Assembly: GCA_018399395.1 (NCBI GenBank)
Contig: JAGYOI010000038.1
Location: 1-8,720 of the forward strand
Direction of reading: 5' to 3'
DNA: 8,720 bases
DNA from: Prolixibacteraceae bacterium
GTDB lineage: Bacteria > Bacteroidota > Bacteroidia > Bacteroidales > Prolixibacteraceae
Within the stretch, counting starts at the first letter, position 1. Each line of letters starts with the position of its first letter. Below the pieces are notes generated by a model. That model did not search any database. It had not been told where the DNA came from and worked only from the letters and a program-made list of their open reading frames with translations. Below are positions 1 to 7,595 of this stretch, piece after piece. The translations under genes and the position numbers were made by a program.

Positions 1-263
1 GCGGCTTTTCTTTGGCATCAATTTTCAGGTTAAAAAGAAAAGACCGGCGATCAATTTCTATTGAAACAGGCATTCAGAATTCAGGACTAGCACTAACATT
101 AATGTTTAACCCCAAAATATTCCCGCCCGACTTTGAACTGGGCGGCATGGCTGTAATTGCAGCATGGTGGGGAATCTGGCATATCATCTCAGGGTTGATT
201 ATGGCTTCGCTCTGGGGCCGCAAACCGCTAACTAAAGTTGTTACCAAAAATAAAATATTGTGA
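1..263 (+). CDS. Bile acid:sodium symporter-family protein, C-terminal fragment
   Basis: The reading frame is open from the window edge (first full codon at 3) and gives about 86 residues before TGA at 261-263; the N-terminal part lies outside. The segment RRSISIETGIQNSGLALTL is the conserved late block of the SBF/BASS transporter family (sodium-coupled uptake of organic acids, inner membrane). A hydrophobic stretch containing AVIAAWWGIWHIISGLIMASLW follows as the last membrane helix, then a short basic tail. A full family member has roughly 300 residues and 8-10 helices, so about a quarter is visible. The TTG at 12 is internal to the gene, not a start. The stop overlaps the GTG of the next gene by two bases, which suggests translational coupling. 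The family call is good; the substrate cannot be told, since bacterial members take up various organic anions. Confidence 0.8.
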   Translation, partial: GFSLASIFRLKRKDRRSISIETGIQNSGLALTLMFNPKIFPPDFELGGMAVIAAWWGIWHIISGLIMASLWGRKPLTKVVTKNKIL

Positions 264-1606
264 GAAACGTAGAGAAAACATCGTTGATATATGTAATCCT
301 CAAGTTTTGTACATCAATCGTACACCGCCTAACCCACAAACATTTTACCATTAACGGATTGGAAAATATTCCGGAAGGTGAACCAATTATTTTTGCCCCC
401 AATCATCAAAATGCATTGCTCGATCCGTTAGCACTTGTATTTGCAGGAAGTTCGGAACCCGTTTTTCTCGCACGGGCCGATATTTTCAAAAATAAATTTA
501 TTGCACGCTTTCTTAATGCAATTAAAATTGCCCCGGTTTACCGGATACGCGATGGCAAACAATCACTCGAAAAAAACAAAGGTGTTTTTGAAAGCAGTGT
601 ACGGATATTGCAAAACAATCACTCACTTTGCCTTTTTCCCGAAGGAAAACACGTGGGCATGAAAAGCATGGACCCACATAAAAAAGCCATCCCCCGTATT
701 GTGTTTATTGCTGCCGAACTTACCAATTTCGACCTCGATATCAACATTGTCCCTGTTGGCATCAATTATTCACATTATTACAAATTCAGGAGGAATGTTA
801 CCGTCAACTTTGGTAAACCGCTTAAAACAAAACAATACTACGAAACTTATAAGGCCGAAGGCGAAACAAAAGCGGCCAATGCCATGCGAAAAGACATTTT
901 TGATGCTGTTCGCAAATTGGTAGTGCATGTTCCCAATAAAGAATATTACAACCTTTACGAACAGGCCTTTGAAATAATGCGCCCCGAAGCTGCTAAGAGG
1001 CTTGGCATTAAAAGAATGTATAAGTACTTTGTACAAATTGAACGCTTCATTACTTCAAAAATTGACGCTTCAATTGCTGATAAACCTGAATTGGCTGCCA
1101 ATTACACCGAAAAAGCAACAAAATATCAAAAACTAAAAGACCGGTTAAACCTGAGGGAGCGCGATTTACTGAAAGGCTCAATTGGTGTTTTAGAAACCAT
1201 AAAAGTTTTTTTTATCATCCTTCTGCTTCTTCCATTTGGATTATACGGGGCCCTGGCTAACGGCTGGGTGTATTACATAACCCGCTACCCTTACCGTAAA
1301 GCCATAAAAGACAAACAATTCTGGAGTACTTTTTCTTTCGGGCTAAGTTTTTTGGTTTACCCAATTTGGCTTCTTGCTTTAATTTTTATTATAACAGCCT
1401 TTGTCCACAATTGGCTTCTTGCAATAGGGTTAGCACTTTTGTCAATCCCCAGTGGTATTATTGCATGGGAAACCGGACAATTATTTATGCGTACGATCCA
1501 CCGTTTTCGGATTAATTTCTATAAAAAAAGAGAAAATAAAGCCTTTACTGAACTAATAGGGATACGAAATGAGCTTTATAACTTCTTTGAAAATTGTATT
1601 GATTAA
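260..1606 (+). CDS. Lysophospholipid acyltransferase (PlsC/GPAT-like) with C-terminal membrane domain
   Basis: This 448-residue protein starts at a GTG overlapping the upstream stop. The acyltransferase domain covers about residues 30-230. It has the acyl-acceptor motif NHQNALLD (H49, D55), a second block APVYRIRDG (91-99), FPEGKH (126-131, the FPEGTR position) and VPVGINY (164-170). The family transfers an acyl chain from acyl-CoA or acyl-ACP to (lyso)glycerophosphate in phospholipid synthesis at the inner membrane. The H-to-D spacing is five residues instead of the four of classical PlsC, as I recall for yeast Sct1/Gpt2-like and several Bacteroidota members. After a charged helical linker (about 230-305) come about three hydrophobic segments (roughly 312-340, 356-382, 384-405) and a basic tail. 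Whether it acts at position 1 or 2 of glycerol phosphate cannot be decided. It probably shares a transcript with the symporter gene and mntP. Confidence 0.85.
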   Translation: MRNVEKTSLIYVILKFCTSIVHRLTHKHFTINGLENIPEGEPIIFAPNHQNALLDPLALVFAGSSEPVFLARADIFKNKFIARFLNAIKIAPVYRIRDGKQSLEKNKGVFESSVRILQNNHSLCLFPEGKHVGMKSMDPHKKAIPRIVFIAAELTNFDLDINIVPVGINYSHYYKFRRNVTVNFGKPLKTKQYYETYKAEGETKAANAMRKDIFDAVRKLVVHVPNKEYYNLYEQAFEIMRPEAAKRLGIKRMYKYFVQIERFITSKIDASIADKPELAANYTEKATKYQKLKDRLNLRERDLLKGSIGVLETIKVFFIILLLLPFGLYGALANGWVYYITRYPYRKAIKDKQFWSTFSFGLSFLVYPIWLLALIFIITAFVHNWLLAIGLALLSIPSGIIAWETGQLFMRTIHRFRINFYKKRENKAFTELIGIRNELYNFFENCID

Positions 1607-1609
1607 AGC

Positions 1610-2179
1610 ATGGGGTTTTTAACTATTCTTTTTATTGCCATTAGTTTATCGTTCGATTCGTTTGCGGCATCGGTTAGTAGTGGTATGTCGATGTGCCGTA
1701 AAAGCCTGAAAGTTTCACAAACCCTTAAAATTGCCCTGTCGCTGGCCGTCTTTCAGGCTGCATTTCCTATTTTGGGATGGTGGCTGGGTGGTGCTTTCAG
1801 GCAAGAAATTTCGCAGGCCGACCACTGGATTGCCTTCGGGTTACTAACATTTTTGGGGGTACGCATGGTACTTGAAGGCCGCGTCCCCATTAAACAACGA
1901 AAGGTAAAACACCCAACCCGCTGGAGGGTGCTTATACCCATGTCCATAGCTACCAGTATCGATGCCTTTGCCGTTGGTATTGGCTTTTCTTTTTTTGTTG
2001 AAGATATCTGGTCGCCAGTAATCGTTATTGGTGTTGTTACATTTTTCGTGTCGATGGCCGGACTTTACATGGGCAGAAAGCTGGGACAAAAGATAGCCGG
2101 AATTGGAGAAATTGTTGGCGGTATTGGGTTAATTATTATTGGGTTGAAAATATTAATTGAACATTTGTTTTTTCAATAA
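1610..2179 (+). CDS. mntP: Manganese efflux pump MntP
   Basis: This 189-residue, very hydrophobic protein is full length for the MntP family (formerly DUF204/YebN, about 190 residues and six helices). It shows the two inverted-repeat signatures: SFDSFAASVSSG near the start (D16) and ATSIDAFAVGIG in the middle (D118), both carrying the conserved intramembrane aspartates. The basic loop KQRKVKHPTRWR (95-106) separates the two halves. The family exports Mn2+ across the inner membrane and protects against manganese overload. The ATG lies 3 bases after the stop of the acyltransferase gene, so it is probably co-transcribed and has no room for a yybP-ykoY manganese riboswitch of its own. A terminator-like hairpin follows. 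Family identity is secure; the manganese role here is taken from characterised homologues. Confidence 0.93.
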   Translation: MGFLTILFIAISLSFDSFAASVSSGMSMCRKSLKVSQTLKIALSLAVFQAAFPILGWWLGGAFRQEISQADHWIAFGLLTFLGVRMVLEGRVPIKQRKVKHPTRWRVLIPMSIATSIDAFAVGIGFSFFVEDIWSPVIVIGVVTFFVSMAGLYMGRKLGQKIAGIGEIVGGIGLIIIGLKILIEHLFFQ

Positions 2180-2221
2180 TCTTTCTCATCATCTTTAATT
2201 AAAATTCATTTTTTGATTCGG

Positions 2222-2247
2222 CAGCTTAAAATAAAAGCTGATTTTTT
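2222..2247 (+). terminator. Rho-independent terminator-like hairpin after mntP
   Basis: CAGCTT (2222-2227) pairs perfectly with AAGCTG (2235-2240) around a 7-base loop. A run of six T follows at 2242-2247. The stem is short with three G:C pairs, so it is modest in strength. Its position 43 bases after the mntP stop and before the receptor gene fits the end of the first transcription unit. Confidence 0.6.
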
Positions 2248-2336
2248 ATGTTCTTTTCGTTCAACTTATTACATTTATCGTACAAGTGTTACTATTTTGT
2301 CGTTTAGTGTCACGATCGGTTATTAAACTCTAAGAA
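2248..2336 (+). promoter_or_regulatory. Leader and probable promoter/operator region of the uptake operon
   Basis: These bases lie between the terminator-like hairpin and the receptor ATG and should hold the operon promoter. Candidates for the Bacteroidota -7 element TAnnTTTG are only approximate: TACATTTA at 2270-2277 (one mismatch), and TATTTTG at 2293-2299 (one base short). Neither has a clear TTTG -33 partner. Two similar octamers, AGTGTTAC (2285-2292) and AGTGTCAC (2306-2313), repeat 21 bases apart, about two helical turns, and could be an operator. I see no Fur-like box and no cobalamin-riboswitch box (GCCACTG-like) in the leader. Confidence 0.35.
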
Positions 2337-4361
2337 ATGAACCTAAAACCTTTTCAAATAACATTAACTGTTTTTTGTGCCTTGTTATGCATTAAAAGCA
2401 ATTATGCAGGAATAACCGATACGGTTAAAATCGAAGAAGTTGTTGTGACCGGGACAAAAACAAAACGTGCATTAAACAAAGTCCCGGCCCGGATTGACAT
2501 CATTAATGCACAACTAATTTCTGAAATGCCGTTAATGCAAACCGATGACTTGCTCCATTTCACCTCTGGCGTGAATATCAACCGTTCAAACGGTATATAT
2601 TCACAACGCCCCATGGTAACACTTCGTGGCTTATCGGGCGATGAGCAAGCCCGCACCCTGGTGTTGTTAAACGGTATTCCCATCAATACATCAGACGAAG
2701 GTGGTGTAAACTGGAATAGAATAAACCAAAACGACATTGAACGAATTGAAGTATTTAAAGGTCCGGGTTCCTCACTTTATGGAAACAATGCTATGGGGGG
2801 TGTTATCAATATTATTACAAAAAAACCGAAAGAAAATAAAGAAGCTCATGCTGCAATATCGTATGGAACATTTAACACCAAAAGGCAAGACCTTGGTTTA
2901 AGTTTGAAAAATGATAATGGATACTATGCTGTATTATCGCAATATTATCTTAAGAGCGATGGATACAATAACATGCCGAAAGAAAAACGGTCGCCATACG
3001 ACATCGCACGTACGCTTGAAGAAACCGGGTTGTCGGCGAGGGTTGGTAATGAACAGACCCCATGGTTCCGATGGGAACTTCAGTATGATATTTTCAGGGA
3101 TAAACGTGGCGAGGGATATCAAGTATTTACTCCATCGGGGTGTTACCGCAATTTCGACACTAATTTTTTGCGGGGAGCGTTAAGAGGTGGGAATACAAAA
3201 ACTCAGTATGATTTCAATGTATTTTACCAGCTGGAACATTACTATGATGTAAATGAAAGGATGCGTGGCGGGAATTATTCACGTTACGATGTCGATTCGT
3301 ACCGTAAAGATTATGGCGCTTTGTTTTCGCTTTCTCACAATCTTTTTGACGGAAACACCCTCACCATTGGTTTCGAACTGAAACAGGGCAGCGTTGCCGG
3401 CGGCGATTACTATCAAACAGCTCCTTACGATACCATTTATAACCAAGGAAAAATACGTACTTATGCTGGATACATTCAGGATGAATACACATTTTGGCAA
3501 GAAAAAATAACGATGGTTGCCGGATTACGATTCGACAATGTTCAGTTTTTAGATGGCAGTTATTACACAACCGACCCATGGGATACCACACCTGAACTGA
3601 CTGATAACAGTTGGAATTCGTTGTCGCCACGACTGGGCTTCCGCTTCAATCTTGTGCAGAATATTAGCGCATATATTAATTACTCGCATGGTTTCAGGGC
3701 ATCGATACTCGACGACCTTACCCGCACAGGTTGGATGTGGGTTGGCCCAAAATACGCGAACCCCAACCTCGGTCCTGAATCGCTCGATAATTTTGAAGCC
3801 GGCATTGATTACAACCCTGGCAAAATGCTCAATATTTCAGCTACTGTCTGGTTATCAAAAGGCGACGACTTTTTATATTACGTAAGTACCGGCGACAGCC
3901 TGTGGGGACGCCCCATTTCAATACGCGAAAATGTTACCGGCATAACGTCCCATGGGGTGGAACTGGACGCGAAATACCGTCCAACAACAAGCATCAACAT
4001 GGGGGCAAACTATACTTTTTCTCAGTCAAACATCGACCAATTTGATGAGCGCCCCGAACTGGAAGGTAAATCGTTAAAATATGCACCTATCCATTCGGCT
4101 TCGTTCGTAGCTATGTGGTTCAACAATTTAGTAAATATCACCTGTACTGGTCAATATAAAGGCAAACAATATTCCGATGATGCCAATAGTCAGGAAATTG
4201 AAAGTTACACGACCTTCGATATAATGTTTTCAAAAAGATTAATGGAGAACATAACGTTATCGCTCGACATTCGTGACATCTTTAACAATCAACATCTTGA
4301 AACAGCGGAGTATTTATCGCCAGGCAGGCTGGTTTCAATCAAAGCAAGTATTAAATTATAA
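2337..4361 (+). CDS. TonB-dependent outer-membrane receptor (BtuB/FepA type)
   Basis: The 674-residue protein has a signal peptide (residues 1 to about 24, ending SNYA), then a TonB-box-like stretch IEEVVVTGTK (32-41). The plug domain spans about 40-163 and contains VTLRGL (94-99), LVLLNGIPIN (108-117) and ERIEVFKGPGSSLYGNNAMG. The remainder alternates aromatic and polar residues as in a 22-strand barrel and ends in RLVSIKASIKL. Length is usual for a vitamin or siderophore receptor. The N-terminal carboxypeptidase-regulatory-like domain of SusC-type glycan receptors is absent. It would move a scarce large ligand across the outer membrane using TonB/ExbBD energy. The next gene starts 2 bases after its stop, so the receptor delivers to the ABC importer encoded behind it. 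The partner substrate-binding protein suggests a metal chelate; B12 or heme cannot be excluded. Confidence 0.93.
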   Translation: MNLKPFQITLTVFCALLCIKSNYAGITDTVKIEEVVVTGTKTKRALNKVPARIDIINAQLISEMPLMQTDDLLHFTSGVNINRSNGIYSQRPMVTLRGLSGDEQARTLVLLNGIPINTSDEGGVNWNRINQNDIERIEVFKGPGSSLYGNNAMGGVINIITKKPKENKEAHAAISYGTFNTKRQDLGLSLKNDNGYYAVLSQYYLKSDGYNNMPKEKRSPYDIARTLEETGLSARVGNEQTPWFRWELQYDIFRDKRGEGYQVFTPSGCYRNFDTNFLRGALRGGNTKTQYDFNVFYQLEHYYDVNERMRGGNYSRYDVDSYRKDYGALFSLSHNLFDGNTLTIGFELKQGSVAGGDYYQTAPYDTIYNQGKIRTYAGYIQDEYTFWQEKITMVAGLRFDNVQFLDGSYYTTDPWDTTPELTDNSWNSLSPRLGFRFNLVQNISAYINYSHGFRASILDDLTRTGWMWVGPKYANPNLGPESLDNFEAGIDYNPGKMLNISATVWLSKGDDFLYYVSTGDSLWGRPISIRENVTGITSHGVELDAKYRPTTSINMGANYTFSQSNIDQFDERPELEGKSLKYAPIHSASFVAMWFNNLVNITCTGQYKGKQYSDDANSQEIESYTTFDIMFSKRLMENITLSLDIRDIFNNQHLETAEYLSPGRLVSIKASIKL

Positions 4362-4363
4362 CA

Positions 4364-5458
4364 ATGAAGAAAACTCTTTTCATATTATGTGTTTTAGTGC
4401 AAATGCTATTTTTAGCTTGCAAACACCAGCAAAACCAAAATGCAGCAAACACCCGCACATTTACCGATATGCTGGGGCGGCAGGTTCATCTGCCCGACAC
4501 CCTTAACCGCATTGTTGGCGTGCGTGCCAGTGCCCTCCGTATGTTGCTGTACATGGATGCTGCCGATAAAATTGCCGGCATCGAAGATATTGAACACCGA
4601 AACGACCGGCCATACATGTTGGCCAACCCTGATTTGCTAAACCTTCCCATTATCGGTCCTAAAATGAGTGGCGATGCCGAACTGATTTTAAAAGCCAGGC
4701 CAGAAGCAATTTTTATGACCTACGCTACCGTTGAAGATGCCAACAGGCTGCAAACACAAACCGGCATCCCGGTTGTGGCCATTGATGCAACCGAGTTTGG
4801 TACTGCACGAGATACCTTGTTTTCTACATTCAGGCTCCTGGGCAAAATATTGCATAACGAAGCCCGTGCCGATTCGCTGGTACAGTTCATCAACCAAAAT
4901 ATTGCAGAATTGAACCAACGCACACATGACATTCCCGACGGGCTGAAACCCGGTGTGTACATTGGTGGCGTACCTTACAGTGGTGCACATGGCATAACCT
5001 CAACCCAACCCTACTACCCGCCTTTTATGTTCCTGAATGCCAAAAATGTGGCTGCTGAAGTAAGGGACGAACGTTATTCGCACGTGCGGGGCACTTACAT
5101 CGATAAGGAGCAACTGATGATGTGGAATCCTGATTATATTTTTATCGATCATTCGGGCTTGTTGCTTTCGAGGAACGACCTGGCATCGGGAAACTCGCTG
5201 CAGCAAAGCCTTGGTGCCATTCAAAAAGGGCAAACGTACGTGGTGATGCCCTATAATAATTATGCCACCAACTACGGGCTTGTGCTGGCCAATGCCTGGT
5301 ACATCGGGAAAGTACTTTATCCTGAAAGGTTTTCGGATATCAACATAAAAAATAAAACCAATGAAATAACCCAACAGTTTTTTGGCGCAAAATTGTACGA
5401 CCGTTTAACATCGCAAACCCCGATATTTAAACCGATAAACCTGTTAACAACCCCGTAA
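4364..5458 (+). CDS. Metal-chelate ABC transporter substrate-binding lipoprotein (HemV-2-like)
   Basis: This 364-residue protein starts MKKTLFILCVLVQMLFLAC, a lipoprotein signal with cleavage expected before C19. The next residues KHQQ lack the acidic surface-export signal of Bacteroidota, so it probably stays in the periplasm. The mature part is a cluster-III/periplasmic-binding type 2 (BtuF/FepB-like) fold. It opens with TFTDMLGRQVHLPDTLNRIV (33-51), and the first lobe includes LILKARPEAIFMTY (107-120). The second lobe has GGVPYSGAHG plus ITSTQPYYPPF (201-221), a block I recognise from HemV-2-like proteins annotated for iron or metal chelate uptake, many from methanogens and other anaerobes. 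YIDKEQLMMWNPDYIFID (245-262) follows. It lies 2 bases after the receptor gene and 1 base before the permease. The ligand is inferred, not shown. Confidence 0.88.
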   Translation: MKKTLFILCVLVQMLFLACKHQQNQNAANTRTFTDMLGRQVHLPDTLNRIVGVRASALRMLLYMDAADKIAGIEDIEHRNDRPYMLANPDLLNLPIIGPKMSGDAELILKARPEAIFMTYATVEDANRLQTQTGIPVVAIDATEFGTARDTLFSTFRLLGKILHNEARADSLVQFINQNIAELNQRTHDIPDGLKPGVYIGGVPYSGAHGITSTQPYYPPFMFLNAKNVAAEVRDERYSHVRGTYIDKEQLMMWNPDYIFIDHSGLLLSRNDLASGNSLQQSLGAIQKGQTYVVMPYNNYATNYGLVLANAWYIGKVLYPERFSDINIKNKTNEITQQFFGAKLYDRLTSQTPIFKPINLLTTP

Positions 5459-5459
5459 A

Positions 5460-6518
5460 ATGACTGAAAAAATTGTAGCACAATACAAAAAGTTTATTCG
5501 CCGGCGGGTTTGGTTTATGGGCATTACCGTATTGTTGCTCATTGGCTTTGCCGGCCTGGCTTTGGTTTCGGGTTCGGCCGACACCTCATTTTCGTCGTTA
5601 TTGAGGGTTATTAGTGGAAACGGCGAACCATTCTCTTCGCAAATTATACTCTCGATAAGGCTGCCACGTGTTATCGGGGCTGTACTGGCAGGCACCGCGC
5701 TGGCTGTTTCGGGTGCAGTTATCCAAAGCTTGCTGAAAAACCCGCTGGCCTCGCCGTTTACATTGGGCATATCGGGTGCAGCGGCATTTGGCGCTGCTTT
5801 CGCTATTATTTTTCTGGGGGCAGGCAGTGGCTACAGTAGTCCGGCCGATGCGGCCATTATCAACAACCCTTACGTGGTCACCGTTTCAGCTTTTATCTGG
5901 AGCCTGGTGAGTGTTGTGGTCATTCTGCTGTTATCAAAATATAAAGGGGCAACTCCTGAAATCATCATCTTATCTGGAATCATTATTTCGTCGCTTTTTG
6001 GTGCAGGCATATCGGCCATGCAATATTTTTCGGACGATGTACAACTTGCTGCCATCGTGTTCTGGACTTTTGGTGATATGGGGCGTGCCACCTGGCGCGA
6101 GACCCTCATCATGACAGCCGTATTGGTACCGGTTATGGCTTTCTTCCTACAACAAAGCTGGAATTATAAATCGTTGCAATCGGGCGATGAGTATGCCCGC
6201 AGCCTCGGGGTAAACGTAACCCGTGTGCGGCTTACCGGCATGGTGGCAGCCTCGCTCGCTACGGCCGTGGTGGTTTCGTTTTTTGGGGTGATTGCCTTCG
6301 TGGGGCTGGTTGTTCCGCACATCGTCAGGCGCATTATTGGTTCCGACGAACACTTTGTGATTCCGGCTTCTGCCCTGTTTGGCGGTGCATTTTTATTGCT
6401 TAGCGACACCCTTGCCCGTACAGCCATGGCACCGGTAATCATGCCCGTTGGAATCCTGACCTCGTTTATCGGGGCACCATTGTTTTTGTTTTTACTAATT
6501 CGGGGAATGAAACGATAA
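5460..6518 (+). CDS. FecCD/BtuC-family ABC transporter permease
   Basis: This 352-residue integral membrane protein is full length for the FecCD family, which usually has ten helices and works as a homodimer. Family blocks are present in order: IRLPRVIGAVLAGTALAVSG (67-85), NPLASPFTLGISGAA (94-108), a middle region with FWTFGDMGRATW (201-212), SGDEYARSLGVNV (241-253, the ATPase-coupling region) and GVIAFVGLVVPHIVRRIIG (276-294). The first helix is about residues 17-38. The protein would form the inner-membrane channel for the substrate delivered by the upstream lipoprotein. The ATG lies 1 base after the preceding stop and the ATPase gene begins 5 bases after this one, so the three components are made together. 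The sequence does not separate iron-siderophore, heme and cobalamin transport. Confidence 0.94.
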   Translation: MTEKIVAQYKKFIRRRVWFMGITVLLLIGFAGLALVSGSADTSFSSLLRVISGNGEPFSSQIILSIRLPRVIGAVLAGTALAVSGAVIQSLLKNPLASPFTLGISGAAAFGAAFAIIFLGAGSGYSSPADAAIINNPYVVTVSAFIWSLVSVVVILLLSKYKGATPEIIILSGIIISSLFGAGISAMQYFSDDVQLAAIVFWTFGDMGRATWRETLIMTAVLVPVMAFFLQQSWNYKSLQSGDEYARSLGVNVTRVRLTGMVAASLATAVVVSFFGVIAFVGLVVPHIVRRIIGSDEHFVIPASALFGGAFLLLSDTLARTAMAPVIMPVGILTSFIGAPLFLFLLIRGMKR

Positions 6519-6523
6519 ATACC

Positions 6524-7300
6524 ATGAAAATCTCTATCTCTAACATATCATTCAGCTATAACGGTACGCCAACCCTTAGCGATATTGATTTTGGCATTGA
6601 AAAAGGTGACCTTGTAGCTTTGGTGGGCCCCAATGGCTCGGGGAAAAGTACGCTTATCAAGTGCATGAATGGCATTTTGAAACCATACCAGGGCACGATT
6701 TTTATAAACGAAAAAACACTCAGCGATTTTACTCCCGTTGAATTGGCAAAGGAAATGGCCTACATACCGCAAAACGAAAACCGAAATGCCAGCATGAATG
6801 TCTTCGATATGGTTTTATTAGGCCGCAAGCCATACATCAACTGGAAACCATCGGAGCACGACCTTGCCATAACAGGCGAAATAATTGAGGCACTGCATAT
6901 CGGCCATTTGGCAATGCGCCCTTTTAATAAGCTCAGCGGTGGCCAGCAACAAACCGTTTACATAGCCCGTGCCCTGGCACAGGAACCCGATATATTGCTG
7001 CTCGACGAACCTACATCGAACCTCGACATGCAACACCAACTGGAAGTGTTGGAACTGCTAAAAAGTTTCACCCGCAAAGGGCTTACCGTTATCATTGCCT
7101 TGCACGATATCAACCTGGCCGCCCGTTATGCCAACAAAATGATGATGCTCAAATCAGGCCGCGTATTTGCAGCCGGGACAACCGAAATAATTAACGAAAC
7201 AAATATTGAAAACCTTTTTGGCATTAAAGTGAAAATTATAAAAGACGACGGGGATTTGTTTGTGATTCCTAAAGGATTGAAACAAGAAAAACAAGTATAG
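6524..7300 (+). CDS. FecE/BtuD-type ABC transporter ATP-binding protein
   Basis: The 258-residue nucleotide-binding subunit has all expected motifs: Walker A GPNGSGKST (35-43), Q-loop YIPQNEN (Q83), signature LSGGQQQ (137-143), Walker B ILLLDEP with catalytic E162, D-loop SNLD (165-168) and switch histidine in ALHDI (H194). Length is usual for the FecE/FhuC/BtuD class. It would hydrolyse ATP on the cytoplasmic face to drive the adjacent FecCD permease. The signature is followed by QQTVYIARAL where many members have RQRV, a tolerated variation. The C-terminal about 40 residues (INETNIENLFGIKVKIIK and after) match the usual short tail of metal-chelate importers. This is the last gene of the contiguous transporter; a 74-base AT-rich gap follows. 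Confidence 0.95.
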   Translation: MKISISNISFSYNGTPTLSDIDFGIEKGDLVALVGPNGSGKSTLIKCMNGILKPYQGTIFINEKTLSDFTPVELAKEMAYIPQNENRNASMNVFDMVLLGRKPYINWKPSEHDLAITGEIIEALHIGHLAMRPFNKLSGGQQQTVYIARALAQEPDILLLDEPTSNLDMQHQLEVLELLKSFTRKGLTVIIALHDINLAARYANKMMMLKSGRVFAAGTTEIINETNIENLFGIKVKIIKDDGDLFVIPKGLKQEKQV

Positions 7301-7305
7301 CATCA

Positions 7306-7324
7306 AAAATTTGTTGCAAGTTTT
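7306..7324 (+). terminator. Weak AT-rich hairpin after the transporter operon
   Basis: AAAATTTG (7306-7313) can pair with CAAGTTTT (7317-7324) around a 3-base loop TTG, with one T:G wobble and a single G:C pair. It starts 6 bases after the ATPase stop and ends in a T run, so it could attenuate transcription out of the operon. It is thermodynamically weak, and read-through is likely. Confidence 0.25.
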
Positions 7325-7360
7325 AAAATTATTTATTTGAGTTTAAAATCATTAAATTTG
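7322..7360 (+). promoter_or_regulatory. Candidate promoter and operator of the toxin-antitoxin pair
   Basis: TAAATTTG at 7353-7360 is an exact match to the Bacteroidota -7 element TAnnTTTG. The nearest upstream TTTG (7336-7339) is only 13 bases away, shorter than the usual spacing of about 19-21, so the -33 element is uncertain. Two copies of TTTAAAAT (7322-7329 and 7342-7349) sit 20 bases apart. Type II antitoxins of this class usually repress their own promoter, so these could be operator sites. In such AT-rich DNA, chance repeats are also possible. Confidence 0.4.
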
Positions 7361-7374
7361 TAAAAAAGAAATGT

Positions 7375-7593
7375 ATGAAAGCTATTGAGTTTAAATCAAA
7401 GATAAGGAACAATCAAATTATTATTCCTTCAAAAGTTCAATCAGAATTTGGAACAGTGAAAGAAAAAAATGTCAGAGTAATAATTTTGATTGATGATTCT
7501 GAAAAAAACGATGAATTTCAGTTTTGCAAGGCATCTGAAAAGCATTTTCTTGAAGGTTACGCAGAGTCAGATTCCATTTATGATAATTATTGA
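7375..7593 (+). CDS. Type II antitoxin, MazE/AbrB-like, partner of the PemK toxin
   Basis: The 72-residue protein has an N-terminal stretch FKSKIRNNQIIIPSKVQSEF (6-25) that resembles the swapped-hairpin DNA-binding fold of MazE/AbrB antitoxins (short strand, turn, then IP-S and helix). A second strand pair VRVIILIDD follows. The acidic C-terminus ends FLEGYAESDSIYDNY, a tail I associate with small Bacteroidota antitoxins encoded next to MazF/PemK or RelE-like toxins; it probably wraps the toxin. Antitoxins of this kind neutralise the toxin and autoregulate. ATG 7375 is chosen because ATG 7371 is out of frame. The stop lies 2 bases before the toxin ATG. GC content is very low: the first two full rows of the gene count about 25-27%. 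Placement is mainly by size, order and partner. Confidence 0.72.
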   Translation: MKAIEFKSKIRNNQIIIPSKVQSEFGTVKEKNVRVIILIDDSEKNDEFQFCKASEKHFLEGYAESDSIYDNY

Positions 7594-7595
7594 TT

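Noticed and set aside
2180..2336. Cobalamin riboswitch in front of the receptor/ABC operon
   Set aside because: Receptor plus BtuFCD-like genes in Bacteroidota are often under B12 riboswitch control, so I looked for the GCCACTG-type box and its flanking stems. None is present, and 157 bases, part of which is a terminator-like hairpin, leaves little room.
2337..4361. SusC-type glycan receptor
   Set aside because: There is no N-terminal carboxypeptidase-regulatory-like domain, the length is far below about 1000 residues, and no SusD gene follows.
5000..5374. Minus-strand open frame of 124 codons inside the substrate-binding protein gene
   Set aside because: It is a shadow of the recognised + strand gene, with low-complexity translation and no family features.
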